A stretch of DNA of 64,000 bases from Geomonas silvestris (GCF_014193515.1 NZ_BLXX01000013.1:96779-160778); one strand, 5' to 3'. Shown: positions 8,807-18,119, counted from the first letter of the stretch. Numbers and translations are program-made. The notes: a model not told the origin generated them from the sequence alone.

Positions 8807-11800
8807 ATGGGTACACGACATACATTTTGGTCCCTGGTTGCCGCCTGGTCCCTGGCGGCGCTGGTGGCGCTCGCCCCGCCCCAGGCCGCTGCCGCGCCCG
8901 CCGCAGGACGCAGGCCGGTCGTCCTGGTGCTCAACTCGTACCACATCGGCTACGACTGGTCCGACGACGAGTTGGCCGGGGTCCAGAAGGTGCTGGGGAG
9001 TTCTCCCTTAACCCCCACCGTCCTCGTCGAGTACCTCGACTCCAAACGTTTCCCCGGCAAGACCCACTTCTCCCGGGAGGCCGACCTCCTGGCGGCCAAG
9101 TTCCGCAACGATCTGCAGCCCGACGTCATCCTGGCCATGGACAACGCGGCGCTCGAATTCGCCACCAAGTACCGCCCCACCGTCTTCCCCGGCAAGAGCA
9201 TCGTGTTCTGCGGCGTGAACGACTACGACCCCGCCATGATCGCCGGCGAGTCGAACATCACCGGGATCGCGGAGAACCACGACACCGCCGGGACGCTGGA
9301 GCTCGCCCTGCGCCAGTTTCCGGGGACCCGCGAGGTCCTGGCGGTGCACGACTACACCGACACCGGCCTTGCCATGCGCAACGAGATCCTGAAGACCGCC
9401 AAGCGCTTCCCGAACCTCAGGGTGGTCTCGGCGCCGGAGCAGAGCGTGGAGCAGCTGCAGGAACAGCTCAGGCAGCTGCACGAAGGGCAGCTCGTGGTGC
9501 TCCTCTCCTACGTGGCGGAGAAGTCGGGGCGGATCTTCACCCTGGCGGAGGCCGCCGGCCTGGTCAGCAAGGCGGCCCGGGTCCCGGTCTTCGCGACGCA
9601 CGCCCCCCAATTGGGACACGGGGTGCTGGGCGGCATCATGATGACGGGGAAGGCCCAGGGCGAGGCGGCGGCGCGGCTTGCCGAGGCGGTTTTGAAGGGG
9701 CAGCGCCCCGAGCAGTACCCGGTCTTCACCGGGAAGATGTCGAGCCCCATGTTCGATTACCTCCAGCTGGAGCGCTTCGGGCTCAACGCGAAAAAGCAGG
9801 AGCTGCCTCCGGGGAGCGTTTTGATCAACACCCCCGGGGCCTTCTACCGGGTCGACAAGGCGCTGGTCTGGTCCAGCCTCGCCCTGATCGGGATCCTCGC
9901 CCTCGCCCTGGTCGCCGTGATCATCAACGCCCGGCGCCAGCTGGCGATCCGCGCCCTGGAGGAGGCGAACCACGCCTACCGGCACCTCTTGGACAGCGTG
10001 GCCGACAGCATCTACATCTTCGACTTTGCCGGCACCATCGTCGAGGCCAACAGCGCCGCGCTGCACAACAGCGGTTATTCGCGGCAGCAGCTCATCGGGC
10101 GCCCCATCGCCGACCAGATGTCCCCGGAGCTGGCGCGGCTCGCACCCGAGCGCCTGGACCAGATCGTCACCCGCGGCTACGCGCTCTTCGAATCGATCCA
10201 CCTAAGCCGCGAGGGCCGGGAGGTCCCGGTCGAGATAAACGCCCAGGTGGCCAAGTTCCACGGCGAGCCCTGCATCATCAGCATCACCCGCGACATCACG
10301 GCCCGCAAGCAGACCGAGCAGGAGCTGCGCATCCAGGCGGTGACCCTGGAGGGGGAGATCGCCGAGCGCCAGCAGGTCGAGGAACAGCTGCGCCAGGAGC
10401 GCGACAACGTACGCTCGCTCTTCGACGCCGCGCCGGTCGGGATGCTGCTCATCGACCCGGACCTCCAGGTGATCGACTCCAACTCGGCGCTCTCCCGCCT
10501 GATCGGTACCCCCGTGGAGCAGATCCTGGGGCTGCAGCCCGGCGTGGCGCTGGACTGCCGCCAGGTACTGACCGGCGGCGGCTGCGGCCGGGCGCCGGAC
10601 TGCTCCGCCTGCCGGCTGCGCAACTGCATCTCTGCCGCCCTGATCCGTGGGTGCGGGACCCGGGGGGTCGAGGTGCAGCACATGCTCCTCAAGGGGCGCC
10701 CCCACGAGCAGCTCTGGCTCCGCTTCAGCGTCGAGCCGGTCTCCTTCGACGGCAAGCGCCACGCGCTGGTCGCCATCGACGACGTAAGCCGCCAGCGCAC
10801 CATGGAGGAGCAGATACTCTCCGAGAAGGAGCGTCTGGCCGTGACACTCGCCTCGCTGGGCGAGGGGGTGATCGCCACCGACCCCCAGGGGGCCATCACG
10901 CTCATGAACCGCGCCGCGCAGCAGCTCACCGGCTGGCAGAGCGCACAGGGACTGGGGCAGCCGCTCTCCACGGTGTTCCGGCTGGTCCGCAAGGCAAGCC
11001 GGCTTCCGGTCCAGGGGCTGGAGCGAGTCAGCGACCGGGAGCTGGTACTCGAGGCGGGCGGGCACGTGCTGCTGGTAACCGACGACGGGCGCGAGCTGCA
11101 CGTCACCGGGAGCATCGCGCCGCTGCGCGACCAGGAACAGCGCACTATCGGCCAGGTCCTGGTTTTCCGGGACATGACCGAGAAGCACGAGCTGGAAAAC
11201 GAGCTGTTCCAGGCACGCAAGCTGGAGTCGCTCGGGGTGCTGGCGGGTGGGCTGGCCCACGACCTCAACAACCTTCTGACCGCCATCATCGGCAACATCT
11301 CCATCGCCGAGGTGAAGGCGCGCGGCAACACCGAGCTGCAGCCGTTTCTGTCCCGTGCCCTCAAGGCCTCCGAGCGCACCGGCGACCTCACCCACCAGCT
11401 TCTCACCTTCGCCAAGGGGGGAGCCCCGGTGAAGAAACTCACCTCGCTGCAAAACCTCGTGAAGGACTCCGCCGAGTTCGCCCTGCGCGGCTCCAACATC
11501 CGCTGCGAATACCGGATCCCCGAGCAGCTCTACCCGGTGGCGGTCGACGTGGGGCAGATGAGCCAGGTGATCAACAACCTGGTGATCAACGCCAAACAGG
11601 CGATGCCGGAAGGGGGGATCCTCACCATCAGCATGGAGAACCTGTCGCGCTACAGCATGGGGGGGGCGCGCCCCGGGCGCTACGTCCGGGTGCAGGTGCA
11701 AGACCGCGGGGTCGGCATCCCGGCCGAGCACCTGGAGCGGATCTTCGACCCCTACTTCACCACCAAGAAGACCGGCAATGGATTGGGGCTCTCCTCGGTG

Positions 11801-12328
11801 CACGCCATCATCGCCAAGCACGACGGCGCGCTGAAGGTAGAGTCGAGCGTGGGGGTGGGTACCACCTTCTCCTTCGTCCTCCCCGCCACGGTGGGGGGGA
11901 CCGAGGTGGCCGAACCGGTCGTCGAGGGGGCTTTCCGGGACAGCGGCCGCGTGCTGGTCATGGACGACGATCCCACCATCATCGAGACCCTGGGGGAGAT
12001 GCTGCGACTGATAGGCTACGAGGTGGTGACCTGCGCCGAGGGGCGCAGCGCGGTCCGGCTCTTCCGCGAGGCGGCGGCGCAGGGGAAACCCTTCAAGCTG
12101 GCCCTGATGGATCTGACCATTCCGGGGGGGCTGGGAGGGGAACAGGCGACCCGGGAGCTGATCCGGGACTTCCCGGCGGCGAAGATCGTGGTGGCAAGCG
12201 GCTACAGCGATTCGTCGGTCATGTCGGACTACGAGTCGTACGGCTTCTGCGCCGCGATCGCCAAGCCCTTCACCATAAGCGAGGTCGCGGAGGTATTGCG
12301 CAACCTGAGCCTGCAGTTGCCGGCGTAA
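8807..12328 (+). CDS. Hybrid sensor histidine kinase with fused periplasmic binding domain, three PAS domains and receiver
   Basis: A 1173-residue membrane sensor. Domain order: signal peptide (to about residue 30); a periplasmic domain resembling ABC substrate-binding proteins (about 35-345, starting VVLVLNSYHIGYDWS); one membrane helix (about 352-376, LALIGILALALVAVIINARR); three PAS domains (about 385-500, 530-665, 670-795), the second carrying a Cys cluster (CGRAPDCSACRLRNC); HisKA with His818 in GGLAHDLNN; HATPase with NNLVINAKQAMPEGG and GNGLGLSSVHAI; and a C-terminal receiver with Asp1102 in LALMDLTIPGG. It lacks an output domain, so it probably acts by phosphorelay. ATG 8807 gives a clean signal peptide; a frame back to 8672 adds no plausible N-terminus. 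Confidence 0.9.
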   Translation: MGTRHTFWSLVAAWSLAALVALAPPQAAAAPAAGRRPVVLVLNSYHIGYDWSDDELAGVQKVLGSSPLTPTVLVEYLDSKRFPGKTHFSREADLLAAKFRNDLQPDVILAMDNAALEFATKYRPTVFPGKSIVFCGVNDYDPAMIAGESNITGIAENHDTAGTLELALRQFPGTREVLAVHDYTDTGLAMRNEILKTAKRFPNLRVVSAPEQSVEQLQEQLRQLHEGQLVVLLSYVAEKSGRIFTLAEAAGLVSKAARVPVFATHAPQLGHGVLGGIMMTGKAQGEAAARLAEAVLKGQRPEQYPVFTGKMSSPMFDYLQLERFGLNAKKQELPPGSVLINTPGAFYRVDKALVWSSLALIGILALALVAVIINARRQLAIRALEEANHAYRHLLDSVADSIYIFDFAGTIVEANSAALHNSGYSRQQLIGRPIADQMSPELARLAPERLDQIVTRGYALFESIHLSREGREVPVEINAQVAKFHGEPCIISITRDITARKQTEQELRIQAVTLEGEIAERQQVEEQLRQERDNVRSLFDAAPVGMLLIDPDLQVIDSNSALSRLIGTPVEQILGLQPGVALDCRQVLTGGGCGRAPDCSACRLRNCISAALIRGCGTRGVEVQHMLLKGRPHEQLWLRFSVEPVSFDGKRHALVAIDDVSRQRTMEEQILSEKERLAVTLASLGEGVIATDPQGAITLMNRAAQQLTGWQSAQGLGQPLSTVFRLVRKASRLPVQGLERVSDRELVLEAGGHVLLVTDDGRELHVTGSIAPLRDQEQRTIGQVLVFRDMTEKHELENELFQARKLESLGVLAGGLAHDLNNLLTAIIGNISIAEVKARGNTELQPFLSRALKASERTGDLTHQLLTFAKGGAPVKKLTSLQNLVKDSAEFALRGSNIRCEYRIPEQLYPVAVDVGQMSQVINNLVINAKQAMPEGGILTISMENLSRYSMGGARPGRYVRVQVQDRGVGIPAEHLERIFDPYFTTKKTGNGLGLSSVHAIIAKHDGALKVESSVGVGTTFSFVLPATVGGTEVAEPVVEGAFRDSGRVLVMDDDPTIIETLGEMLRLIGYEVVTCAEGRSAVRLFREAAAQGKPFKLALMDLTIPGGLGGEQATRELIRDFPAAKIVVASGYSDSSVMSDYESYGFCAAIAKPFTISEVAEVLRNLSLQLPA

Positions 12329-12359
12329 CGGCAGCAGACGCGGACGCCCTCCCCCGCAC

Positions 12360-13544
12360 TCACGCGGTCTCGAACACCTCTCCCAGGATCTGATCCAGAA
12401 TTCCCAGACAGACCGCTATTTCGTCGATAGTCACGTTTAACGCCGGCATGAAGCGGAGCACCTCGGGGCGGGCGGCGTTCACGATGAGACCGCGCTCCCG
12501 CGCCAGCTCGGCGATCGCCTCGGCCTTGGGTTGCGGCAGGACCAGGGCGAGCAAAAGCCCGGCGCCGCGCACCTCGCCCAGGCGGTGTTTGCGGGAGAGC
12601 TGCAAGAGGCCATAGCGCAGGGTTTCTCCCAGCTCGCGGACCCGCTCCAGGAATCCCGGGCGCAAGAGCTCCTCGAGCACGGCGCAGCCGACCGCGGCCA
12701 TGAGGGGATTGCCGTTGTAGGTCCCACCCTGGTCGCCGGGCTCGAAGCAGCAGACCTCCTCCTTGGCGAGCAGTGCCGCCAGCGGCACCCCCGCTCCGAT
12801 CCCCTTCCCCAGCGTCATGATGTCCGGCTCGATCCCGGCCTGCTGGTAGGCGAAGAGCGTGCCGGTGCGCCCCATCCCGGTCTGGACCTCATCACAGATC
12901 AGCAGGATCCCCTTGTCCCGGGTAAGGCGCCTGAGCGCCTGCAGGTACTCGCGGCTGGCCGGGATCACCCCCGCCTCGCCCTGAACCGGCTCCAGCATGA
13001 CCGCCGCGGTCTCGGGGCCGATGCTCCCCACCACGGCGTCGAGGTCGTTCAGGGGAACCTTGATAAAACCCGGGACCTTCGGCTCGAAGAGCTTCTCCCA
13101 GTGCGGTTTCCCGGAGGCGGACATGGTGGCCAGGGTGCGGCCGTGGAAGCCGTTTTCCATGGTGACGATCTGGTAGGCGCCGTTTCGGTGCAGCGCGCCC
13201 CACTTCCGGGCCAGCTTGATCGCTCCCTCATTTGCCTCGGCACCGCTGCTGGCGAAGAAGACGCGCTGAAAGCAGCTGTGCACCACCAGTTGGTTGGCCA
13301 GCCGCAGCGCCTGGTCGTTGTAGAAGGCGGGGCTCGGGCTGATGAGGCGGCTCGCCTGGTTGCTGAGCGCCTCTACCACGACCCGCGGGCTGTGCCCCAG
13401 GCAGTTCACCGCCCACCCCTGGATGAAATCAAGGTAGCGCTTTCCTTCGTGGTCGGTGAGCCAGGAACCGCTGCCGTACACCATGACACTGGCAGGACGC
13501 TTGGTGATGCTCATCAAAGCCTGGTACGCGGATTCATCGAGCAC
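12360..13544 (-). CDS. Acetylornithine/aspartate aminotransferase-family PLP enzyme
   Basis: A 394-residue class-III (fold I) aminotransferase most like acetylornithine aminotransferase (ArgD). The PLP lysine is K247 in [11 protein letters not shown]. The aspartate that contacts the pyridine nitrogen is D218 in [15 protein letters not shown], and [19 protein letters not shown] holds the phosphate-binding part. Length and motifs are normal. Other class-III enzymes (succinylornithine, 4-aminobutyrate or lysine aminotransferases) are alternatives because no arg gene is adjacent. The start is a GTG at 13544 behind GAGGAGG. It converges with the sensor kinase gene with a 31-base gap. Confidence 0.87.
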   Translation of the reverse strand: MLDESAYQALMSITKRPASVMVYGSGSWLTDHEGKRYLDFIQGWAVNCLGHSPRVVVEALSNQASRLISPSPAFYNDQALRLANQLVVHSCFQRVFFASSGAEANEGAIKLARKWGALHRNGAYQIVTMENGFHGRTLATMSASGKPHWEKLFEPKVPGFIKVPLNDLDAVVGSIGPETAAVMLEPVQGEAGVIPASREYLQALRRLTRDKGILLICDEVQTGMGRTGTLFAYQQAGIEPDIMTLGKGIGAGVPLAALLAKEEVCCFEPGDQGGTYNGNPLMAAVGCAVLEELLRPGFLERVRELGETLRYGLLQLSRKHRLGEVRGAGLLLALVLPQPKAEAIAELARERGLIVNAARPEVLRFMPALNVTIDEIAVCLGILDQILGEVFETA

Positions 13545-13769
13545 GGTCGCCTCCTCTAACTAGCCGGGATCAGTATGAGTCAGCGCTAAATCTGCCTTCG
13601 TTGCCGGGAAATGTCAAGCTGCTTGGGGTGACAGTTTCTTGCAGGGGTTTCACGGCACCGAGCTGCTGCTGGAGCTGCCGCTCTCCCGGTCCGATACCGC
13701 TTGCGCATGTCCGACAACGACGAAAGAAGGGTAATATCTAGCATATCGGTAGACTTTATATTTTTCATA

Positions 13770-13798
13770 TTGACAGCACCGACGACTCGGGTTATAAA
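13770..13798 (+). promoter_or_regulatory. Strong sigma70 promoter for the propeller lipoprotein operon
   Basis: TTGACA (13770-13775), a 17-base spacer, and TATAAA (13793-13798): one mismatch to consensus. Transcription would start near 13805 and first read the two attenuator-like elements, giving a leader of about 230 bases before the ATG at 14038. Confidence 0.75.
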
Positions 13799-13827
13799 CG
13801 CGACACACCAACGCAGTACCCATAAAA

Positions 13828-13890
13828 GGCTGACCAGAATACTGGAGGCCAGGCACGCAGCGACCCCGCTCGGCCTGGCCTCTTTTTTTT
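13828..13890 (+). promoter_or_regulatory. Attenuator-like leader element, copy A
   Basis: Begins with the conserved core GGCTGACCAGA-N3-CTGGAGGCCA. CCAG and CTGG form a small hairpin with a four-base loop. Directly after it GAGGCCAGGC pairs with GCCTGGCCTC, followed by eight T: a complete intrinsic terminator inside the leader. GGCT of the core can alternatively pair with the GGCC that forms the terminator's 5' arm, so a mutually exclusive fold is possible. A second copy follows 34 bases later, and a third occurs on the other strand at 26774-26834. I recognise no known riboswitch class. Confidence 0.6.
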
Positions 13891-13924
13891 GGAGGGCAGT
13901 TTTTCGCAACAACCAGATCAGCAT

Positions 13925-13980
13925 GCTGACCAGACACCTGGAGGCCAAGAGGGGCGACACGCCTTACTTGGCCTTTTTTT
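13925..13980 (+). promoter_or_regulatory. Attenuator-like leader element, copy B
   Basis: Same layout as copy A: GCTGACCAGA, a four-base loop, CTGGAGGCCA, then GGCCAAG pairing with CTTGGCC (with an inner GGCG/CGCC stem) and seven T. The palindrome TCAGCATGCTGA overlaps its 5' side, an extra feature missing from A. The propeller gene's GAGGAGG ribosome site lies about 50 bases downstream, so both A and B must be read through for expression. Confidence 0.6.
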
Positions 13981-14037
13981 GTAGGTACATCAGGAACCGG
14001 CTTTGCCCCGGAACCCAAACCACCCGAGGAGGTAGCA

Positions 14038-15747
14038 ATGAAAAAACTGTCCCGTCTCCTGTGGGCGGCGACCACCGTCGTCTCCCTCGCCCTGACCGGT
14101 TGCGGCAGCACGGCCGCCGGGCCGGCCAGCTCGCCGACCGCCAGCAACAAGGTCACCATCAACGGCTCGCTGGAGCCCGGCGCCGCCAAATCGACCGCGA
14201 AGAGTGCAGCTGCCACCAGCGGCACCATCGGCACGGTCAGCGCCATCGACGCAGCCACCGGCGCGGTACTGAGCGCCACACCGGCAAACATCGTCTCGGA
14301 CGCGAGCGGTACCGGCGGCAGCTTCAGCGGGCTGAGCTTCACCCCTCCCAGCAGCCAGGCGGGGGTGGTCCTGAAGGCGACGCTTGCCAACGGCAAGGTC
14401 TATCGCGCGCTGATCGCCAGCCAGCTCGCCGCGGCAAGCACCGTGAACGCAACCGTCGGCCCCAACTCCGATGCCATCGTGACCGCGGTTTCCGGATCCC
14501 TTAACGTCGCCGGCGTTCTCGGGGACGACGGCGTGAAGGTTCCCAGCGGCACCAAGCTGGCCGACGTGGCAAGCGCGGTGACCAGCGCCTCCAGCGCGCT
14601 GCTGCCCAAGCTCCAGACCGGCTACGTGATCGACACCGGCGGTACCGGTTCGGCGGTCCCCGGGGTGACGCTCCTCGACCGGGTGGCGCAGGCAGCCATC
14701 AAGACAGTGCGCTTCACCAACCAGGTCGGCACCCGGATAGGCCACTTCGCCAACGTGACCGCCGACGGCTCTGAGCTCTGGCTTTGCAGCGGCCAGGGTG
14801 GCGCGAGCGGCTCCATGAACGTCTACGACACCGCCGCTTTCAGGACCTACAGCACGCTCAACGACTCAAACCAGGCGAGCTTCATCAAGCACTCCTTCCC
14901 GAAGGGTTGCGGCGTGCAGAACGTGCAGTCTCCCGACGGCCGCTACATCTTCGCCTCGGTGGACCAGGCGCCCAAAGGGGTGAACGTCTTCGACGTGAAA
15001 AACCACGTCTACCTCGGCACCATCGCCAACGGCAACACCGCACCGCACGTGGGCGCCGTCTCGCCCGACGGGAAGCGCTACTACACGACGACCGCCGGTT
15101 CCTTCCACGCCGTGGGCTACGACATCTCCGGTCTTCCCGCCAAGGTCCCCGGCGATGCCGACAAGGTGCTGGACGTGAACCTTGGGTACGGAAACCTGCA
15201 CGCGGTGCGGCTGCACCCCAACGGCAAGTACCTCTTCGTGGGGAACAACACCTGGCCGGTCCCCTCGCCGCTACCCGCCGGGGTCACGGCGACCTCCGGC
15301 ACCAACGTGATCGAGATCGCCACCCAGAAGATCATCGCCACCATCCCGGGCCGGCCGCACAACTTCGCGATCTCGCCGGACGCCAAATACCTCCTGGTCA
15401 CCGAGCTCTCCTCGCCGGATTGCGAGGTCTCGCTGCCGGGTGACCCCGGAAACCGACTGCAGTTCATCGACATCTCCACCCTGTCGGGCGCGGCGCCGGA
15501 CGCCTCGAAGATCAAGGACATCTACCACTTCGATACCCCGGGCTACGGCGGCAGCCACGCCAGCTGGGATCCGACCACCGGCGTTTTGTACTACTCGGTG
15601 TACGACACCAGCAACCAGGGGTGGCTCTTCCTGCTCGACACCACAAACCTGGCGGCCGCCACGCCGAGCGTGACCCAGTTGGGCACCAAGCAGAAGATCG
15701 GCTGGGCACCGCACGGCGTGCTGTTCCCGGGGATCGACGGCGACTGA
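14038..15747 (+). CDS. Secreted beta-propeller (YVTN-like) lipoprotein
   Basis: A 569-residue lipoprotein: signal peptide ending in the lipobox LALTGCGS (lipidated Cys near residue 22), then an Ala/Ser/Thr-rich stretch and a beta-sandwich-like domain (about residues 35-150). The C-terminal 350 residues have repeated blade-like segments such as SPDGRYIFASVDQ, SPDGKRYYTTTAG, HPNGKYLFVGNN and SPDAKYLLVTEL, the YVTN/lactonase propeller pattern. No heme motif is seen. It is probably surface or periplasmic, with an unknown ligand. The next gene is a cytochrome c lipoprotein, suggesting a role near extracellular electron transfer (inference). ATG 14038 follows GAGGAGG. Expression is likely controlled by the tandem attenuators. 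Confidence 0.82.
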   Translation: MKKLSRLLWAATTVVSLALTGCGSTAAGPASSPTASNKVTINGSLEPGAAKSTAKSAAATSGTIGTVSAIDAATGAVLSATPANIVSDASGTGGSFSGLSFTPPSSQAGVVLKATLANGKVYRALIASQLAAASTVNATVGPNSDAIVTAVSGSLNVAGVLGDDGVKVPSGTKLADVASAVTSASSALLPKLQTGYVIDTGGTGSAVPGVTLLDRVAQAAIKTVRFTNQVGTRIGHFANVTADGSELWLCSGQGGASGSMNVYDTAAFRTYSTLNDSNQASFIKHSFPKGCGVQNVQSPDGRYIFASVDQAPKGVNVFDVKNHVYLGTIANGNTAPHVGAVSPDGKRYYTTTAGSFHAVGYDISGLPAKVPGDADKVLDVNLGYGNLHAVRLHPNGKYLFVGNNTWPVPSPLPAGVTATSGTNVIEIATQKIIATIPGRPHNFAISPDAKYLLVTELSSPDCEVSLPGDPGNRLQFIDISTLSGAAPDASKIKDIYHFDTPGYGGSHASWDPTTGVLYYSVYDTSNQGWLFLLDTTNLAAATPSVTQLGTKQKIGWAPHGVLFPGIDGD

Positions 15748-15819
15748 TTTCCCCCTCATGACGGGATCTTCCGCCTCCGGGGCCAAAGCGACAGGTCCCG
15801 GAAGTGGAGTCCGATACGT

Positions 15820-15894
15820 GGGGGAAGCTGCCATCTTTCATGGGGTGGCAGCTTCCCCCTCACCCGGTCCCTCTCCCGCAAGGGGAGAGGGGAC
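15820..15894. repeat. Dispersed composite hairpin repeat, copy 1 (partial)
   Basis: A perfect 14-base inverted repeat, GGGGGAAGCTGCCA (15820-15833) with TGGCAGCTTCCCCC (15846-15859), followed by TCACCC and a second hairpin CCCTCTCCC/GGGGAGAGG. It belongs to a family also at 23737-23855, 29060-29124, 45672-45782, 49876-49980 and (fragment) 59918-59944. Confidence 0.7.
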
Positions 15895-16014
15895 GCAGTT
15901 GCACGCTTTCCAGGAAAGCCGTAAAGGTTCGCGAGGAGAGGTGCGCGCAGCCCGAGAGTGCGTCCGACACATTTTGTCTAAGAAAGCCGGCTTTAGAGAT
16001 GAGGAGAAAAACCT

Positions 16015-16599
16015 ATGAGAAGAACTCTTGAGAAAGCATGGGGCGCTGTGCTTTTGGCAGCGACGCTGGTGGCTGCGGGGTGCGGCGCCGGGGGGAGCGG
16101 GGACGGAGCTTCCGCTTCCGCGCCGGCCGCGACCGTACTGGCGGCGCCGTCTGCGCTGGTTGCTACGGGCGGGATCAACAAGGTGACGCTCAGTTGGGAC
16201 CAGGTATTAGGAGCCGACTTCTACAACATCTACTGGTCCACCAACCCGGGCGTCACCAAGAATACCGGCCAGAAGATCACCACATCTACCACGCCGTACC
16301 TGCAGTCCGGTCTCGCCGTGAGCCAGACCTACTACTACATCGTGACGGCGGTCAACGACACCGGGGAGAGCGCTCCCTCCAGCCAGGCCGCGACGGTGGT
16401 CGCCACCGACGGAGCCGGTCTCTACCAGAACTATTGCGCCAATTGCCACGGTCCCTTGGCGAGCACGAGCATCAAGGAAGGGACGCCGGACAACATCAAA
16501 GCCGCCATCGCCGCAAGCCGCGGCGGCATGGGGTGGCTCTCCTCCTTTCTCACCTCGGAGCAGATCGACCTGATCGCCCAACAGTTGCCGTGTCATTAG
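16015..16599 (+). CDS. Fibronectin type III - cytochrome c lipoprotein
   Basis: A 194-residue lipoprotein: signal peptide with lipobox LVAAGCGA, a linker, a fibronectin type III domain (about residues 42-132, with KVTLSWDQV and YYYIVTAVNDTGESAPS), and a small class I cytochrome c domain at the end. The heme site is CANCH, and GGMGWLSSFLTSEQIDLIA supplies a likely distal Met and the C-terminal helix. The combination suggests a surface-anchored single-heme protein for electron transfer or binding. ATG 16015 follows GAGGAGAAAAACC. A copy of the dispersed repeat separates it from the propeller gene upstream. Confidence 0.85.
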   Translation: MRRTLEKAWGAVLLAATLVAAGCGAGGSGDGASASAPAATVLAAPSALVATGGINKVTLSWDQVLGADFYNIYWSTNPGVTKNTGQKITTSTTPYLQSGLAVSQTYYYIVTAVNDTGESAPSSQAATVVATDGAGLYQNYCANCHGPLASTSIKEGTPDNIKAAIAASRGGMGWLSSFLTSEQIDLIAQQLPCH

Positions 16600-16733
16600 G
16601 CTTGAGAGTGTGGTAAAACGGTGCGGCTGACGCAGGCGAACGCGCGCTGCCGCACCGTACCGTGCCCGGAAGCGCACCGCTGCGCAAGCTCCCGCTTGCG
16701 GCCCGAACTACCTCCCTATAAAGCCGAGACGAC

Positions 16734-18119
16734 GTGGCCACACCTTCGACACCATCCTCCCCCGCACCGCTCGACACCCGGCTCGTGGGGTGCGGGGTGC
16801 CGGCACTGCTGCTCTGCGCAGCCGGCTTCCTGGCGCTGCGGCCCGAACTGCGCCTCGCCGTCCCGGAACTGATCGGCATAACGGCGGCGATGGTCCTTGC
16901 GCTCTCTTTTGCCCTGTACCGGGGCGGCCGGGGCGGCATCGGCTGGTCGCCCCGCTGCATCATCCTGATCGCGCTCGTGCTTAGGCTCATGTTCCTCGCC
17001 TCCCCGCCCCAGCTCTCCGACGACCTCTACCGCTACCTTTGGGACGGCAGCAACATCCTGCGCGGGATCAACCCGTACCAGGCGGCTCCGGCCCGCACGG
17101 TTCCGCCCGCCTCGCTCAAGGCGGCGCACGCGCTCATCAACCATCCCGAGTACGTCACCATCTACCCGCCCACGGCGCAGCTTGTCTTCGCCGCCGGCGC
17201 CACCCTGGGCGGCCTCACCGGACTGAAGGCGCTCCTGGTCCTCTTCGATCTCGCACTCTGCGGACTCATCGTCGTCCTCCTGCGCCAGCTCACCCTCCCG
17301 CCCTGGCTCGCCGTGCTCTACGCCTGGAACCCGCTGCCGGTCCTGGAGATCGCGGGATCCGGGCACGTCGACGGCGCGGGGCTCAGCCTACTGGTCGCGG
17401 CGCTGGTCCTTACCCTGCGGGGAGCGCCGCGTGAGACCAGCGAGGCGCCGCGGCGCGGGCCAGCGCAGGCCGCGGGGCTCCTCTTCGCCGCGGCCTGCCT
17501 GGTGAAGCTCTTCCCGCTCCCGCTTACCCCCGTACTGTTCCTGCTCACTCCCCGCGTACGCCGCCTGGAGTTCTCGCTGGGCTGCGCAACCGGTCTGGCC
17601 GCGCTCACGCTCCCCTTCTGGCCCGAACTCGCACACATCACGCAGAGCCTCGATGCCTACGCCCGCAACTGGGAGTTCGCCGGGTTCGCCTACAACACCC
17701 TGCGCACCGCGACCGGTTCCGGCACTACGGCACGCCTCACCCTCTCCCTCATTTTTGCCTGTTGCCTCATGGTCCTCGTTGGGAAGCTGGCAATGGAGCT
17801 GAAGAGGGCGGAAAGCCCTGCCGAACGGGGACGGGCGGCGCTTACCGCCTGTTACCGGATCACCTTGGCGCTCCTGCTCACCACCCCGACCCTGCAGCCC
17901 TGGTACGCGCTAAGCCTGGCGGCCCTGTTTCCCATGTCTGCCGGGCCAGCGGGATTGGTGCTCTGCTGGGCGGTGTTTCTCACCTACCAGGTGCAGATCC
18001 CGTATTTCGTGTTGGGGAAGTGGATCGAGAGCCCGGCGGTGACCGCGGCGCTGTTTCTGGCGCCGCTTTTGGCCTGGCTTCTTGCGAGGATGTCAGGAGG
18101 CAGAACGGCCAGAGGATAG
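16734..18119 (+). CDS. Polytopic GT-C-type glycosyltransferase-like membrane protein
   Basis: A 461-residue inner-membrane protein with about ten to twelve hydrophobic helices. After the second helix pair a loop carries SDDLYRYLWDGSNILRGINP and, further on, YVTIYPPTAQLVFA. This acidic-loop layout is seen in GT-C enzymes that use polyprenyl-phosphate sugars (GT87/DUF2029 and PMT-like families). The likely role is mannosyl or other hexosyl transfer on the outer face of the membrane. The GTG start at 16734 is the first usable codon; its ribosome site is weak. The 3' end overlaps the convergent GT2 gene by 27 bases. The exact family is uncertain. Confidence 0.72.
   Translation: MATPSTPSSPAPLDTRLVGCGVPALLLCAAGFLALRPELRLAVPELIGITAAMVLALSFALYRGGRGGIGWSPRCIILIALVLRLMFLASPPQLSDDLYRYLWDGSNILRGINPYQAAPARTVPPASLKAAHALINHPEYVTIYPPTAQLVFAAGATLGGLTGLKALLVLFDLALCGLIVVLLRQLTLPPWLAVLYAWNPLPVLEIAGSGHVDGAGLSLLVAALVLTLRGAPRETSEAPRRGPAQAAGLLFAAACLVKLFPLPLTPVLFLLTPRVRRLEFSLGCATGLAALTLPFWPELAHITQSLDAYARNWEFAGFAYNTLRTATGSGTTARLTLSLIFACCLMVLVGKLAMELKRAESPAERGRAALTACYRITLALLLTTPTLQPWYALSLAALFPMSAGPAGLVLCWAVFLTYQVQIPYFVLGKWIESPAVTAALFLAPLLAWLLARMSGGRTARG

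Larger units (their letters stand above)
13545..14037. other. Leader and intergenic region before the propeller lipoprotein
   Basis: Holds the GTG-proximal region of the aminotransferase gene on one side, an AT-rich block at 13730-13770 (UP-element-like), the sigma70 promoter, and the two attenuator-like elements. Frames on the minus strand across it (for example 13586-13960) have no ribosome site and no recognisable protein. Confidence 0.6.

Noticed and set aside
8827..12393. 1188-codon frame in +1 to the sensor kinase
   Set aside because: Arg/Gly/Pro-rich shadow; the other frame encodes complete PAS, kinase and receiver domains.
13805..14037. GEMM (c-di-GMP/cGAMP) riboswitch before the propeller gene
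   Set aside because: Expected in Geobacter leaders, but the conserved GEMM sequences (for example GACGCAAAGCC) are absent; the leader contains the two attenuator-like elements instead.
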